Below are positions 44,509 to 57,359 of a stretch of DNA of 64,000 nucleotides, one piece after another. The stretch lies in NCBI GenBank assembly GCA_949152475.1, contig OX424555.1, positions 19,238,868 to 19,302,867 of the forward strand, written 5' to 3'. Both the position numbers and the translations under genes were made by a program. Origin of the DNA: Terebella lapidaria. Its lineage: Eukaryota > Annelida > Polychaeta > Terebellida > Terebellidae. The notes under the pieces were generated by a model. The model had not been told where the DNA came from. It saw only the letters and a program-made list of their open reading frames with translations, and made no database searches. The stretch's first letter is position 1, and every line of letters begins with the position of its first letter.

Positions 44509-47500
44509 ATGCCAACCATCCAGTCATATGAACTAGAACCTGATTATCAGGACCATGCTGTTGATGTTACCAGCACTGGTGACAGAACTGACAAGAACGG
44601 TGACTGTAGTACAAATAGTATTGGAGACAGACACTATGCTGTTGGTGAGACAACCTGTGATGAACCCGTTGGGGTCCCAAAGCCTGCAAGACGGCATTCG
44701 AAGAAGCGCCACCACAGTGGGATGACCTGTGCTGACGGCTGCATAGACACAATGTCGAGGAGCTCAAATTCAGACAGCGTTGACATTGTGACGAAGTCCT
44801 CATCGTCCACCGACGACAAAACGTCATGGCGTCTGAAAACTTGCTGCCACATGTCGGACAAGGCACTTGTCGGCCTTCTGGCTGTGATTGGTCTGCTTGG
44901 CATTGCCATTCCAACAAGTCTGGGGGTCTATGCGCTGATTGTGGTCGAGCCGTCACCCGTCATTGACAAATCTGTGGCAGCCTTTGAGATTCCAAACCAC
45001 AAAGCGTCACGTCGGTATGATGCCCTCCAGAAAGCAATGGAGGAGATGAGAGGGTACCTTCACCTGATTGCCAGGAGTGGCAGGAGAAAGAAACGGGATG
45101 TGAGGTCAGACACGGCGCCAATCACGCTGACTGAGGACTCACTGCTCTCTGCTCGTGGATCTGAGAACCCCTGGCGCAGTTCATCTCTGTTTGAGGAATC
45201 TGAGGGTTTGATTTCGCACAGATCCAGATCTCAAAGGTACAAGCGGGACTTGTACGAGGCTGGATATAGGGTACCGTACTACACACAGGGCAGCAGACAG
45301 TGGAAGCTCCAGCTCTATTACGTGGCTAGAGGAGAAGAGCCATTGAACATTTTCACAAGAGAACGTCTTGAAGATATCCACAAGATTGAGCGAGGCATCA
45401 TGGAGATTCCTGGCTATGAGAAGTATTGCTACATTGACTACCGCTTGTGGGATGCACATGAACACTTTGACAAGTACCATGGATGTGCCCCACTCAATAC
45501 ATTGCTCACCTACTTCTACCCGACAGTGTATGGAGATCAGGACAATGGAACAGTGTATTTTGATTCATTCGGTGATGTTCTCTATGAAAATATCAATGAC
45601 ACATTGGATCTTGCCATGACTGATTCCTCCTTCTTCTGGTATGTTGATGACAAGATTACGAAAAACAACAAGAAGAGCAGGCTCTTACGGAGTGAGGCAT
45701 TCTTTGGCAAACCACTGGAAGGTAAATCTTGCTTTGTAGTTTGCGTGTATACATATAGTCAGATAATTATGGTGGCTTTTCAGAAAGTTGGTTTAAACAT
45801 AAATCTCTGTATCACTTGGGGGTTTCTGACTTAAATACTAGTGAATAAGTCTTTCGAATTGTTTCCTGTTTAGGGTACTCTAATTTTGGCGGCAAACAAT
45901 CACAGAGAGAACAGAAAGATCGATATGTCAAGTTCATCACATCCTATATTGATGTCCTGGAGAAGGCCTCTACCAAGTACTGTTCTTTATTTCAAGCCAT
46001 TTGTTTTGTTGAAAATTTACTCTTCCATTCCATTTATTGTAAATTCATGATTTTAATATGGTACCTAAATACACATGATCAATGTTCGGTTTATTTTACA
46101 GGAACGTTACAGTCCTCTATGGTGGCACTGAACTATTTGACTACATGGTGGACAAGATATTCTGGAATGATCTGATGCTGACATTTTTTGCTGCTGGTTT
46201 CATCGTTATCCTGATGTACGTGTTGACTGCCTTCTCAGTATGGCTGACCATCTGGGGCATGCTCACAATCGTCCTCAGCTTCCCGCTGGCCCTCTTCTTC
46301 TACAGAGTAGTGTTTGGTACCAACCTTCTCGGCATTCTCAATGGAGTAGCAACATTTGTGGTCATCGGAATAGGTCAGATTTATTGCAAGATATATGAAT
46401 CAAAAGTTTTCAGTTTGCAATTTCATTAACAGATTTATGTTTAAAATAGTATATTGCAAATAATGCAAAAACTAGATGAAAATCAGTTTTTCATCCAGGT
46501 TTCAGCATGTATCACAATGCACAATATGCACAAATCAGTACCATTTTGTTTGTGGTTTTCTGTACATAGGTGTGGATGATGTATTTGTTTTCATCAACAC
46601 CTTTCGTCAAATTGACCAGGAAATGTCTCTGGCATCACGGATTCGTTTCACAGTTGTTCTCGCTGGAAAAGCGACGTTTTTCACCTCTGCAACTACAGCT
46701 GCAGCATTTGCCGCAAACATTGCTTCTTCAGTATGTCTCATTCCATGTTGTTGGTCAAATCAAACTCCAATGAAACATGTGCTCAAGATTGCAGAACAAA
46801 GTTCAAATATAATGGTTCTGTGGTATTACATACTTCTATGATTTCTCTTGTGATTGGTGGATGTCTCAGGATTCAATGGTTTAATGGATCATGTGGATGA
46901 AAAAAAACCCTAAAAAATATATACATGTATATGACATATCCTACTCTATACAACAGCCATCAGTATCTAGTGCTATAATGTCCTTGTGAAGTATTCGTAT
47001 GTTGGTACGGTATTTACTTGTGTTGTGTATTTCATGACAGATCCCAGCAGTACATGACTTTGGTCTGTTCATGTCCATCATCGTCATCAGCTGCTGGATA
47101 ATGGTCATGTGGCTGATGCCTCCGGCTCTCATCATCTGGCAGTTGGCCTTTGCTCCCTGCGAAAGTTGCTGCTATAGAAGGTAGACTAGCACTGAGTAAA
47201 CTCAGTAAAGTACTCAGTATCAACCAGTGTTCTTCCGTAAATTCACGTCTAGTCTGCATTAGAAATAGTTCAGTTTCGTCGTGCTTAATATGCATGTTGT
47301 CAAAATGTATACACATGTAAAATGATTCCCTTGGAACTTGCATGTGAAACAAGCCTGATTGTGAGTATCAGCTCCGTGCACATGAAGTAATTACTCCTGT
47401 TGATAATTCCAGCTGCAGACAGTGTGGAGGCATGCGTTCGGTCAGTGTACCGTCGGAGCTCGGCGTTATGTCCAAAAGTACGATACACCCTGGCGTGGGG

Positions 47501-50500
47501 ACTGCTGGCTCAGTCGACCCGGTCCGGGCCTGGGCGGAAAGTCATGCCGGCATTGCCAGCGGCCCTGACGTGGTAGTGGATGATTGTGGTCACGGTCTGT
47601 CTGGGGACAAGGATTGGGCAACTGACCTAGAAGTATGTCCTGACGGTGGTTGGCCAACCTACCTCGGAACACTCAGTGGTGTGTAACTTTCTCTTGTCGA
47701 ACCTGTCGTGAAGGTCTTTGATGCCTTGTGACAACATGTAAACGTATCTGTTATAAATATTACATGTAGCGATATATGCTTCTTGGCTACTGTTTTTGAA
47801 TACCTGTTTGCAACATGTTGTTTGACAGTGTTCTTTCACTTGAAATGAAAACTGATGTATCTGAGTACGTAGTACAATGTGCTGTTGTCACTAACTGGTT
47901 GCAATCATCAATCAGTTCTTATTCTTGCACTGTGGTGTTGTGTGTTTAGTCCTAACTTGTAGCGTTGTGCATTACAGATTTCGTTACTATGTGGGTGGTT
48001 CGCTTTAGTCTCTCCAGAAACTCACTTGTTGGTCTTCTTCACACTTTGAATGTATGTTAGAAACAATTTCATTTTTATATTTTTCAACTAGATGCTTGCT
48101 TCTAATGCTTACATTTTTTTTGTATAATTTTATGCTCTAACAGGCTGACTTACATAGTGTAGATTCAGTAACTGATATAGCCTTTTTATCTGAGTCAACA
48201 ATTATCATTTTGTCAGTGTCAATGTGATTTTGTGTGTACAGAAATTGTTCACAAGAAAGCAGATGATCTGGATAACATGGATAACAAAAGTTCAGATGAT
48301 GTGAAAAGTCCCAAACCTCGCACAGAAGTCAGTGGCTGTAATATGATCAGACACATGCAAATCTTCACGTACAAGTACATTGCAAAACCAGTCATCCGAG
48401 CACGCTACATCGTCATAGGTAACTACATTTTAAGAAGGGCATAAAAAATAAATGGTACGACTTCATTTGATCAAATTGATGTTGTGCTTTCAATTCCTAT
48501 GGAAAGTGTGCTGTTTAATGTTAAATGATAACTTTTGGCATAAGTTGGCCTAATCTGTCTGATATGCTTGTGTTGTCAACTGTCTGTAGGCCTGTACGTG
48601 GCAATACTTATCGTGTCGGCGGGCCTCACGTCTCAGCTAGTCCCGGCCACCAAACCCCCGCAGCTGTTTGCCGCAGATACAAATCTACAGATGCTGGTGG
48701 ACCTCGCAGCAAACTTCAGCAACGAAGACATCGAATGTGACAGATGCTCTGGTGTATATGTTGTGAGTTTCAACTTGAAAAATAATCAGCACATTTCAAA
48801 CAAATTTGTAGATATATAAATGCAATGTGTTTCTATTCTAGACTGGACCTGGGACACTTAATAGAACCAAAACTGAGATTCCAAGAGGGATTACTCCACC
48901 ATTCAATCTACCTGGAGCTGGCCCTTCCCCTGCCCCTTCCATGGGGCCTACGGATATGCCAAATGTACCGAAAACTACCTCACCAGTTCCTGTCCCACGA
49001 CCCACAAACCCTGAACCAACACCAGATACCACACCACCTTCAATAGCTCCGACCCCTGCTGGTCCAGACCCCACCCCTGCCATGCCAACTACAACCCCTA
49101 AAACCACAGCACCAACACCCAACCCCCTGCCAGCCCCAGCTCCTGTCCCTCAGCCTACTCCCACCCCAGCCCCCCTGCCAGCCCCAGCTCCTGTCCCTCA
49201 GCCTACTCCCACCCCAGCTGTAACCGTGCCGACAGATCCACCAACAACAGCCTCTCCCACACCACCACCAACAATAGGATCTACCACAGTACGAACCACC
49301 AACCAACCCAGTGGTAAGCCTACCTATCAGATAGAGCTTTCTTTTAATCAGATTCCTGGTTTTCCCTTATTTCTTGCTAACTAATGACACCTTCCTATAC
49401 ATGTAAAATGAAATTTTCAGCCGTCCCATCGCTCTCGCCGATGCCCACTGCCACCTCCACCCAGCCCTCAGATCTGTTGAGCACGGAGCCTCCCGACTCA
49501 TCCCAGGCTCCAAATCTGGGGGTGTGTGACAACAACCGATGTGAGGGAACGGTACAGAGACCCAACCTGCAGGACAGGGCCATTGTCTATGTCGTCTTTG
49601 GGATCAGCGGCTTCCATCGAGGCAACAGCTCCGCATCTGTCCTCACTGACAGTGACGTAAGTTGATATCCTATTGTAGTAATCAGGCTGTTGTCTGTGAC
49701 AGGTATTACCAAATCTTCCATCAGAGTGAGTGGAGGTCTACAGTAAAGATCATGGCTTAACTGATTGAACTATCACTAATGAAGTGACAATATTGCACAA
49801 ATATAAAGAAAAATTGCCATTGTTTTCTTCCAGGATGATGTGCTGAGCTATGATGAAAAATTTGACAGAGATTTCTCGCTAACAAATCTGTTGAATGATA
49901 CTGCTCCCCTGAAGGAATTGTGCACTGTGTGCAAGATGATTGCCAGCAACTCTGACTTTGTGCTGCCCAATGGAGCCCAGTGCTTCCCAGAATATATCTT
50001 TGCTGGCCGGAGTGAGCATTAGATTATTCATTGGATGAGATGCAAAAGTATCTTGTATGGACATGATGATAGTAGTATCTGAGAGAGAATGTAGTGTTCT
50101 ATTTCTACTAAAAAGTACAACATCAAGAAATTTCATAAATTGAAGTTGCCAACGACTGTATCTGTATTTATTTTTCAGGCCCCAATGGTCTTGATGTGAG
50201 AAGGCTGATACGATCGGTGCCTGAGTGTAAGGGCGTCCCAGTGAACCAGAAGTACCGAGGATCATACCTGCCTTCCCGCAGTATAATTGGCTACACCGCC
50301 CCAAACCCAAATCAACCAGATGTGGGACTAGGCTTCAAGTGGATCACATTCTCTTTTGCCTCGGTATAGCTAGCATACATATATACACATACATATATGA
50401 TCTCTTCATTCAAAACTTGGTTGAGGCAGGTGTGAGACCTTCACTAGATTACTGCTACAGTGGATCCTGTGCTCTAAGAGATCCTGGAAGGGTGGTCTGA

Positions 50501-52303
50501 AATCTTAGGAAGTTCCTCATGCCCAGTTCATTCACAGGGCCATGTAGGATCAAGTAAAGCAGTCTGTCAGTCTCAGGCCAGGGTGGTCTTTCATGACAGA
50601 TGGCCCTCAACACAGGATTTACTGTATACCAAAATTAAAACCCTTAATCAAAATAGTCACCAGTGAGTATCAATGTTGCTGTATGACTAGTGAGCTTAGT
50701 GACATGCTGTCTCATGCTTCTTCAATCCAGACAACATTCAAAGGCCAGTCGTACTTCAGTGCCTATGAAGACTACCAGCGCTGGGAGTCGCTGATCCAGA
50801 AGATCAAGTCGGAGGTTCTAGCTCCAGACTCGGCTCTCCACTCCATGTTCCAGACCTCTGAGTTCTGGACACAGGTACGCAGTCTGCTTCCATTGTACGA
50901 TTGTATCAGGCATATGCAAACAGTGATCAGAGCTGTGATTAGTGCGAAGGGCATGCAAGTGGAGTCAATTGCAAGCAGAAAATTGTGATGCATCTGGTTT
51001 CTGAAAGCTTGTGGAATGAAATATTTGATAAAAATAATAAAGTAATAAACAATGCACCTCCCTACCTGCATGTTTTTGCAGTTATTAGTGACAGATTGTT
51101 TCAACTCGAGCCTGTTTGATATGTTTGCCCAGGTGCTGATGGAGGTTGTAGCTGTGAACAGCGCCATCTATGGTCTGGTATTTTCCCTGCTGATCTGTGT
51201 CTCGCTGGTTGCCATCTTCACGGGACATGTGCTGTTGCTACTCATCGTCCTTCTCACAATCCTGGGTACATTGTCAAATGTGATGTTTCTGGAAAGACAC
51301 TGATCTATTGAGCAATATCGTTATTGTCACACTGTACCTGCGCCACTGAACTAATTTCGAGATATACATGTATCCCATATGTGAATAGGAGGAGTCCAGT
51401 AGCTATACATGTTAATGCGATGTAGTATCCTGTATGACATTGTTACCCTCTGTCGCTCCAGGCGTTGTGTTGCTCGTTGTGGCTCTGTTCTACCTGGCGG
51501 GCTGGGAGTTGGGAGCTGTCGAAGCTGTATCGCTCTCCATTCTGGTAGGATCTTCTGTTGACTACTGTGCTCACTTGGTCGAGGGCTATCTGCAGGCCGG
51601 CAGTTATGTGCCTGTCACGTGCCAGGGGGTAAGTAGTGTGTAGTGTCAATAGTGTGACACGTATAGAATAGACCATGAACAGCCTCGAGCTTTAGCAAAG
51701 GAATAACGAGTGTAGAGTCATTTCCTAGGCCGTGAGTTGTCTATTGTACTTGTACCACGGGTGTATCAATCTGGAATAGACCACAGTGTGAGCTATTGTG
51801 AAAAGCTTAAAAAATAATGGTACAAGTTGTGGTAAAATCGTGGTACAAGTCACTGTAGATATACACTAAGATGCTCTGTGCATGTCATGTGTCATTTGTT
51901 ATTCTCATATTATTAACTTTTTCAGACTGCAGCGAAAGCTCGCCACTGGCGTGCTCGCTCAGCAGTCAGCCACATTGGCGTATCCATCATCAGCAGTGCT
52001 ATAACGACCATCATAGCCGCTGTCCCGCTCACACAGACTGTCATCATCCCCTTCTCCAAGTTTGGACAGATCGTCGCCATCAACACCACAGTGTCCATCG
52101 TGTACACTCTGACCGCCTGTACAGCGTTGCTGGCCCTATTCGCTCCTGCCTACTACAAGCGAACTGTTCGCTCGGTTGGGATCGCCTTTGGAAGTACTGT
52201 CGCAGTGATAGCAACTCTAGTGTTGGTGCTGTTCGGAGTGTCGCAACTTGGCTATCACATTCCAGGGCCTAGTGGGGAAGATCTGTTCCCGGTCCCCACC
52301 TGA
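44509..52303 (+). CDS. DISP3: Dispatched-3 (DISP3/PTCHD2) membrane protein, 16 exons, complete
   Basis: Exons are 44509-45721, 45874-45976, 46102-46373, 46570-46730, 47041-47180, 47413-47632, 48217-48418, 48590-48762, 48842-49313, 49421-49656, 49834-50011, 50179-50363, 50731-50874, 51133-51265, 51462-51628 and 51926-52303 (TGA). All phases agree, giving 1458 residues; vertebrate DISP3 has about 1390. It is an RND-type protein with two sets of transmembrane helices. Helix 1 is at about 119-145. A large first extracellular loop follows, with NIFTRERL and SFFWYVDD motifs. The sterol-sensing part has GIGVDDVFVFINT (Asp 532-533), and the second half has SLSILVGSSVDYCAHLVEGY (Asp 1311); these Asp residues sit where RND pumps carry protons. 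The second extracellular loop contains a Pro/Thr-rich exon (exon 9). Sequence around the GVDD, IPAVHDFGLFMS and C-terminal helices fits DISP3 better than DISP1. DISP3 is linked to sterol handling and Hedgehog-related signalling. The exon 7 acceptor (48216) was chosen for phase; an alternative AG at 48241 breaks the frame. Confidence 0.95.
49124..49219 (+). repeat. Perfect 48-bp tandem duplication inside DISP3 exon 9
   Basis: Two units (49124-49171 and 49172-49219) differ only in the last base. Each encodes PLPAPAPVPQPTPTPA, so the proline-rich extracellular linker has grown by unit duplication while keeping the frame. Confidence 0.9.
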
Positions 52304-54660
52304 GTGAATTACAGGGGCAAAGTGATAGACCTGTACAGGGGTTGATAAGGATTTGTTTACGTTCATGGATCTCGCATGTTACTGATGTTACTTGTTACTG
52401 ATATTAAACCTATGAAATTTTGCCAAATTATTCCGTTGTCTCATTAGACATGAAAATCCTCTGTATCTATACTCCTGACTGAACAAGTAATACTCAAACA
52501 AAACATCTCATTTGATACCAGATATTATGTAACGCTCTATTGCATCTTCACTCCTCTCGGACCAATACTGATGAAGTTTTATACCATGATATTGTTTGTA
52601 TGAGTGATGGCTTCTTAAAAAATTGTTGTTAAGGTGGCATATTTATCACCATAGTTGTGCTTTCATTAGGAAATATTACTAAATATATAGGTAATTGATA
52701 TATGTTTTGATTTTGTTTTCCTATTTATTTGTATATCATGCACTAGTGAATATGAGGTGACACTGATTCTCGTCTTGGATTGTCATGACTATGGTATTTA
52801 AATTATGACTATTATAATAGAATAATTATAGCGATAAATGTCTTAGATAGTGTGTGTCATGTCATACCTGGTTTCACTGTTGTATGTTGACATTCACAGC
52901 CTTTTAATGTAAGAAAGAATGGACACAGGGTGATACTGAATAACTTCTAATGAGCATTAGCACATTGTTGGTCCTGCTCTGGAAAGTCTCAAGGCTGCAT
53001 ATGACTCCAGCAACTACCTTCTCGTAGACTAGTAGTGTGGTTTGAAGGTTCTTCCAACTGATGGTGGGTTTGTTATACCTTGTGACACTGAGTACTAAAT
53101 CAAAGGAAGTCATTCATCGAGCACATGTTCGACAAGTACACTACAAACTTGAGCAGAGCCTTTAGCTGCAAAGAAGAATTCAGATTATTTTGTGCAGTAT
53201 TATTCAAGGCAGAGTCTTATATATGACGTGGTATATGACATGGTGCAAACAAACAGCTGGTCATATTTTCTCATGGCTCACCCTGTATATATAATAGCTG
53301 ATATGAGTATGAACCGGTATATTTCGATTGCTTTCTAAAATTATATATTATATATTACATATATACCATTATATATTACATATATATTATATATCCGGTG
53401 AAACCTATGATGAGAATGACCTGTAAGGGTGGTGTTTTTATATGTGCACCGCCTCTCAACAAAGTTCTGCGATATATACTTTCACATTGTCTTGTCTCTC
53501 TGAATGATTGTATTGCGTACTTTGCGTACGGTACATGATCAGTAACTTAGTGCACATGTTGTGCATGTTGTTTGGATTCGGATTTTAGTGTTCATTGAAA
53601 TTATTTTAAAGTTTTGTTCAACTTTTTCAGTGAAGACATGCCAATTGAACCGATTTTAGTGTATTTTACTGTGATAATTAATTTTTGCATTTTATACATG
53701 CTCATTCCTATCTTTGAATAACAGATGCATTTATATTGAACAGTGAATTTTTTTTAGGTCAAAGGCATATCATGTACCAGTGCAAATGTACTATTACAAG
53801 CACATGTAAGTTATTTATACTTTATGAGATAACAAAATTTGATATGGGACTCTACGAACTGTGATATATCTTCAGGTGACCAAAGTTTGGGGTAGGCCTA
53901 AGTTTGGGTTCTTTGTCTGGCCTAAAATGTTGATCATTTTATCAATTGATATAAATGCTTACTGGGTAGTATCACAAACTTTGGTCACACAATGCTATAT
54001 TTTAATGTGTTTATATGTATGTTAACATGTATATGGAATGTGCTTAAATGTTAGTGGGTGACAAACCTTTTCTGAACCACTTACCGTGAGTGCATTTACC
54101 TGTACTCAATTATTATCACACTTCTGTTTAATAAAGATGGGATATTTAATGCTGGTTGTGTAGTCTTAAAAACACACACACTAAGCTGTTAAAATAATCA
54201 CCAATAAGAAATCTATGTTAATATATGTTAATGCAAAGTTTCACTAAGTTTGGAAGAGATTACACAAAACCTCCCCAAAGATGGATATTTTCACATAATA
54301 TTTAAATAACCATTATATTTGGTTCTATTTTGTCATAGAGATTTCAGACTTTGTTCACAGGCTAATAAATTCGCTGTACATGTGATATCCAAGTATAATA
54401 AAGTTCTATCCGAAGTGGGTTTTGCCAATCATAATATTTCAGAATTGTGCACTAAACCTTGCTTTTGTTTGTGAGGGCCTCTGACAGTTAATTTATTGAG
54501 ATTACCATGTGAATTATGCAGAAAAATACCATCAAATAATGCATTTTACTCTGGACAGTGCAAATGTTTGTAGAACAAAGTTTGATTTTCAACACATCTC
54601 AATTTCCATCTTCTATCTGTTGATTGATGTAATGGTGTTCACCAATCAAATAAGTTGTAA

Positions 54661-55075
54661 ACAACAGGTGCAAGCAGACGAATTGATAGACAATGGGAGC
54701 AAGCATATCAATTGCAGACATGTCCCAGAAAATTAATTGCAACTATAATAGGTGCAAACCAATTAATAGCAAACTCAACAGGTGCAATCAGATACCAGTC
54801 ATTTGGAAACACAACAGGTGCAAGCAGATAAAGTGCAAACACAACAGGCGCAAGCAGATCGATTACTGACATGTCTCGAAAGATTTTCTTGCATTTACGA
54901 GGGGTGCAATCATATTAATTGCAAACTCAACAGGTGCAATCGGATACTGGTCAATTGCAAACTCAACAGGTGCAATCAGATACCGGTCATTTTCAAACAA
55001 CAGGTGCAAGCAGATAAAGTGGAAACACAACAGGTGCAAGTAAATAAAGTGCAAACACAACAGGTGGAATCTTCA
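54661..55075. repeat. Irregular array of CAACAGGTGCAA words
   Basis: The word CAACAGGTGCAA(G/T)C or a close variant occurs about ten times, separated by 15-60 bp of related AGATA/AATTGCAAACT sequence. Each intact copy contains CAGGTG, an E-box. It does not code for a plausible protein. Confidence 0.75.
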
Positions 55076-56232
55076 TACAAGTATTAATTGCCTTAATGAT
55101 GCGCATTTGAACAGAAATTTTGGCCCAAAGTACCTCATACTGCTCTGTGAAACTAATAGTTCACTGAAAACATACCATTTAATCCGTTTAGCACCTTTTT
55201 AATCTTTATTGGATATAGAGCCAACTGAGCTCAGATAAATCTGATTTTATTTTTTTATTTTGTAGATCGGCCCAAGTACCGTACACTGCTCCTCAATACC
55301 TCAATACTACTCGTCCACTGAAAACATACCATTTAATCCGAATATAGAGGAAGGCGCAGGATATGATACTTGGGCCTGTAGATCTAGTAAAACAACATCT
55401 AATATAGAAGATAGAGCATGGATCCAGAAACAGTCGTGCATTGCGTAAATTGTGTAAACAATTTGATTTGTACCACAACAGGCATATTTGCATATTCTTG
55501 GAAACATTTCCGTCATAGCGGGAATTATTTCCATTAAAATTGTATGAAAATTATTATTGTAGGCCTATGTCTATGGTATAAAGCCACCGTAGACTACATA
55601 AATGGTTCGAAATGTGGATGACAAACAAAGATTTTTACAACTGAATATCTGATGATAAGAGAGCATTTGCCGGCTTCTTATTTGTCATAACGCTTTATCA
55701 TAATGCTTTACTGTTTCGCGCCCCTAGCGATTATGAATTGATGTCTTGCACTACATTTCCTCAAATCAGTACGCGAGGCGATCAAGCCCTTCTGCGGAGT
55801 GACCTAGCTGCAGTTGTGTGATGCGGCTGTCAATCGTGACCAGTGACAGCGGGCGCCAGTCTGCAAGCAATGTTGTTTATTGGATAATTACTTATGGTGA
55901 TGCCTCTCAACTGACATAAAAGTAGGCAAGTATTTCCTATTTGCAAATTAAATATGGGAAATGAGATCGTTTGTATTTGGGGCACGTGCATGCTTACAGG
56001 CAGTGCCCAGTAACCCACGGCCACGGCCACCGGTCCAGTCCTATCACCTGCAGACAGTGCAGTGCACTCAAAAGCACTGCAGACTCAGACTGCAGTGTCA
56101 GAGTGTGTCATTTTCGGAGTCGGATCAGATTTAGTTCTAACTTGGGAAAGGGACAAATTTTAGCACTGTATCTGAACTTGTGAGAAAACCACACATGAAT
56201 GATAGATCTATTCTATTTGTCTGGATCTAGAT

Positions 56233-56282
56233 AGTTCCGTTGAAACTTTGTCTGTACGTACAGACAAAGTTTCAACGGAACT
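56233..56282. repeat. Perfect 50-bp palindrome without spacer
   Basis: The left arm, beginning AGTTCCGTTGAAACTTTGTC and ending TGTAC, meets its exact complement at 56257/56258. Outside it, TAGATC words continue the symmetry imperfectly. Confidence 0.92.
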
Positions 56283-56296
56283 AGATCTAGACTAGG

Positions 56297-56927
56297 GTAT
56301 GTACGATTACAAGATTAATCAATTACGATCGATTACATGGTGTAATCGATTACAAACCAATTAATCAGTTAATTGCAATTAATGCAATTCCGGTTGGAAA
56401 GCACACATGGGACATGATAACTCGTGTGAGCGAACGCAACTCAAGCGTGATTGCACTCAAGTACTAAGAGCCATCCATCCTAAATACGTAGCATTCCCTA
56501 AATTCGCCAACTCAATATTGCTCAGAAATTTGTTTTATGGAAAACCAACTGCTTTTACAAAGATTGAATATCAGAGTCTCGATTGATGATAAAACTGGTT
56601 GGTTTCATTTGCATTAATTACAATGTCTGAAAACCCTGTTGGCGAATTTGGGAATGCGGCGAATTTAGGATGGACGGCTCGTAGTGTTTTCTCGTGTCTA
56701 GTTTGTTGTCACTTGTGTGCGTATGAAGTTTGAACGACCTTATTTTGCAGTCCGCATTTTACAATATAGCAGACGGACGCACAATCACACATCAGCAACA
56801 ATCGAGGTCATACTCTGCCGTTTCTTACAAACTTGAATGAATTTGTTCCACATTTCCGATTAATCGATTACGATTCGATTATTCATGTCCGATTAATCGA
56901 TTTCTAAATTTTGTAATCGTACATGCT
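56297..56927. mobile_element. MITE with ATGTACGATTACAA ends, holding a second MITE
   Basis: The left end ATGTACGATTACAA and right end TTGTAATCGTACAT are inverted repeats. Many AATCGATTA words sit close to both ends. The interior contains the separate element 56468-56680. It is non-coding. The AATCGATTA-rich ends resemble hAT-derived short elements, but no 8-bp target duplication is evident. Confidence 0.65.
56468..56680. mobile_element. MITE with GAGCCATCCATCCTAAAT ends, nested
   Basis: The ends are about 40-bp inverted repeats (GAGCCATCCATCCTAAATAC...AATTCGCCA and TTGGCGAATTTGGGAATG...GGATGGACGGCTC). It lies inside the element 56297-56927, so it inserted later. A partial copy is at 1010-1100. 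Confidence 0.75.
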
Positions 56928-57194
56928 TTAATCTATACCAATATACCAGTATAAGGTTTCAGGGGTTTCCCATGTGCTGGACAGATTACAATAAGAGGTA
57001 TTTAGTTTAAAAAATAAGGTTACAGTTTTAACATGTTGGAACTCTATTAGAATATACTTGCACATCCATGGGTGAACATTTGAAACACAAATAGAATGCT
57101 GATGTGAGGGTACAATTTTCACGTTAAAAAAAAAAATTCAACGAGACTGGCTGACACTGACATTCTTTATATTTTGTTTTCTGTCTTTTTCTAG

Positions 57195-57359
57195 GAGTAT
57201 GCGGAGAGTGCTGGATATCTGCAATATTTCGTGATTGCTGTCAGATGGTTGACTGTTAGATGAGTTGATGAGCTTGAGTGTAGTGTACATTGTACACCAG
57301 TGTGGCACTAGTTCTGTTGGAGTATCGATCAGTGCGTGTTGAACGTTCAAGACCTCAGG
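57195..57359 (+). other. 5' UTR part of an IP3 receptor exon
   Basis: An acceptor (TCTTTTTCTAG, AG at 57193-57194) precedes the start codon at 57360 with no in-frame coding upstream. The transcript therefore probably has at least one further non-coding exon to the left. Confidence 0.6.

Larger units (their letters stand above)
52304..57194. other. Region between DISP3 and the IP3 receptor gene
   Basis: I recognise no coding exon. AATAAA signals occur at 54130, 54364 and 54397, so the DISP3 3' UTR could be up to 2 kb long. 53340-53400 is an AT-dinucleotide-rich tract. GC-richer sequence at about 55740-56110 (many CAGTG/CTGCAG words, GGGCGCC) could hold the IP3 receptor promoter or first non-coding exon, but there is no direct proof. 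Repeats are listed separately. Confidence 0.5.

Noticed and set aside
48838..49306. Gly/Val-rich frames antisense to DISP3 exon 9
   Set aside because: They are shadows of the proline-rich coding repeat.
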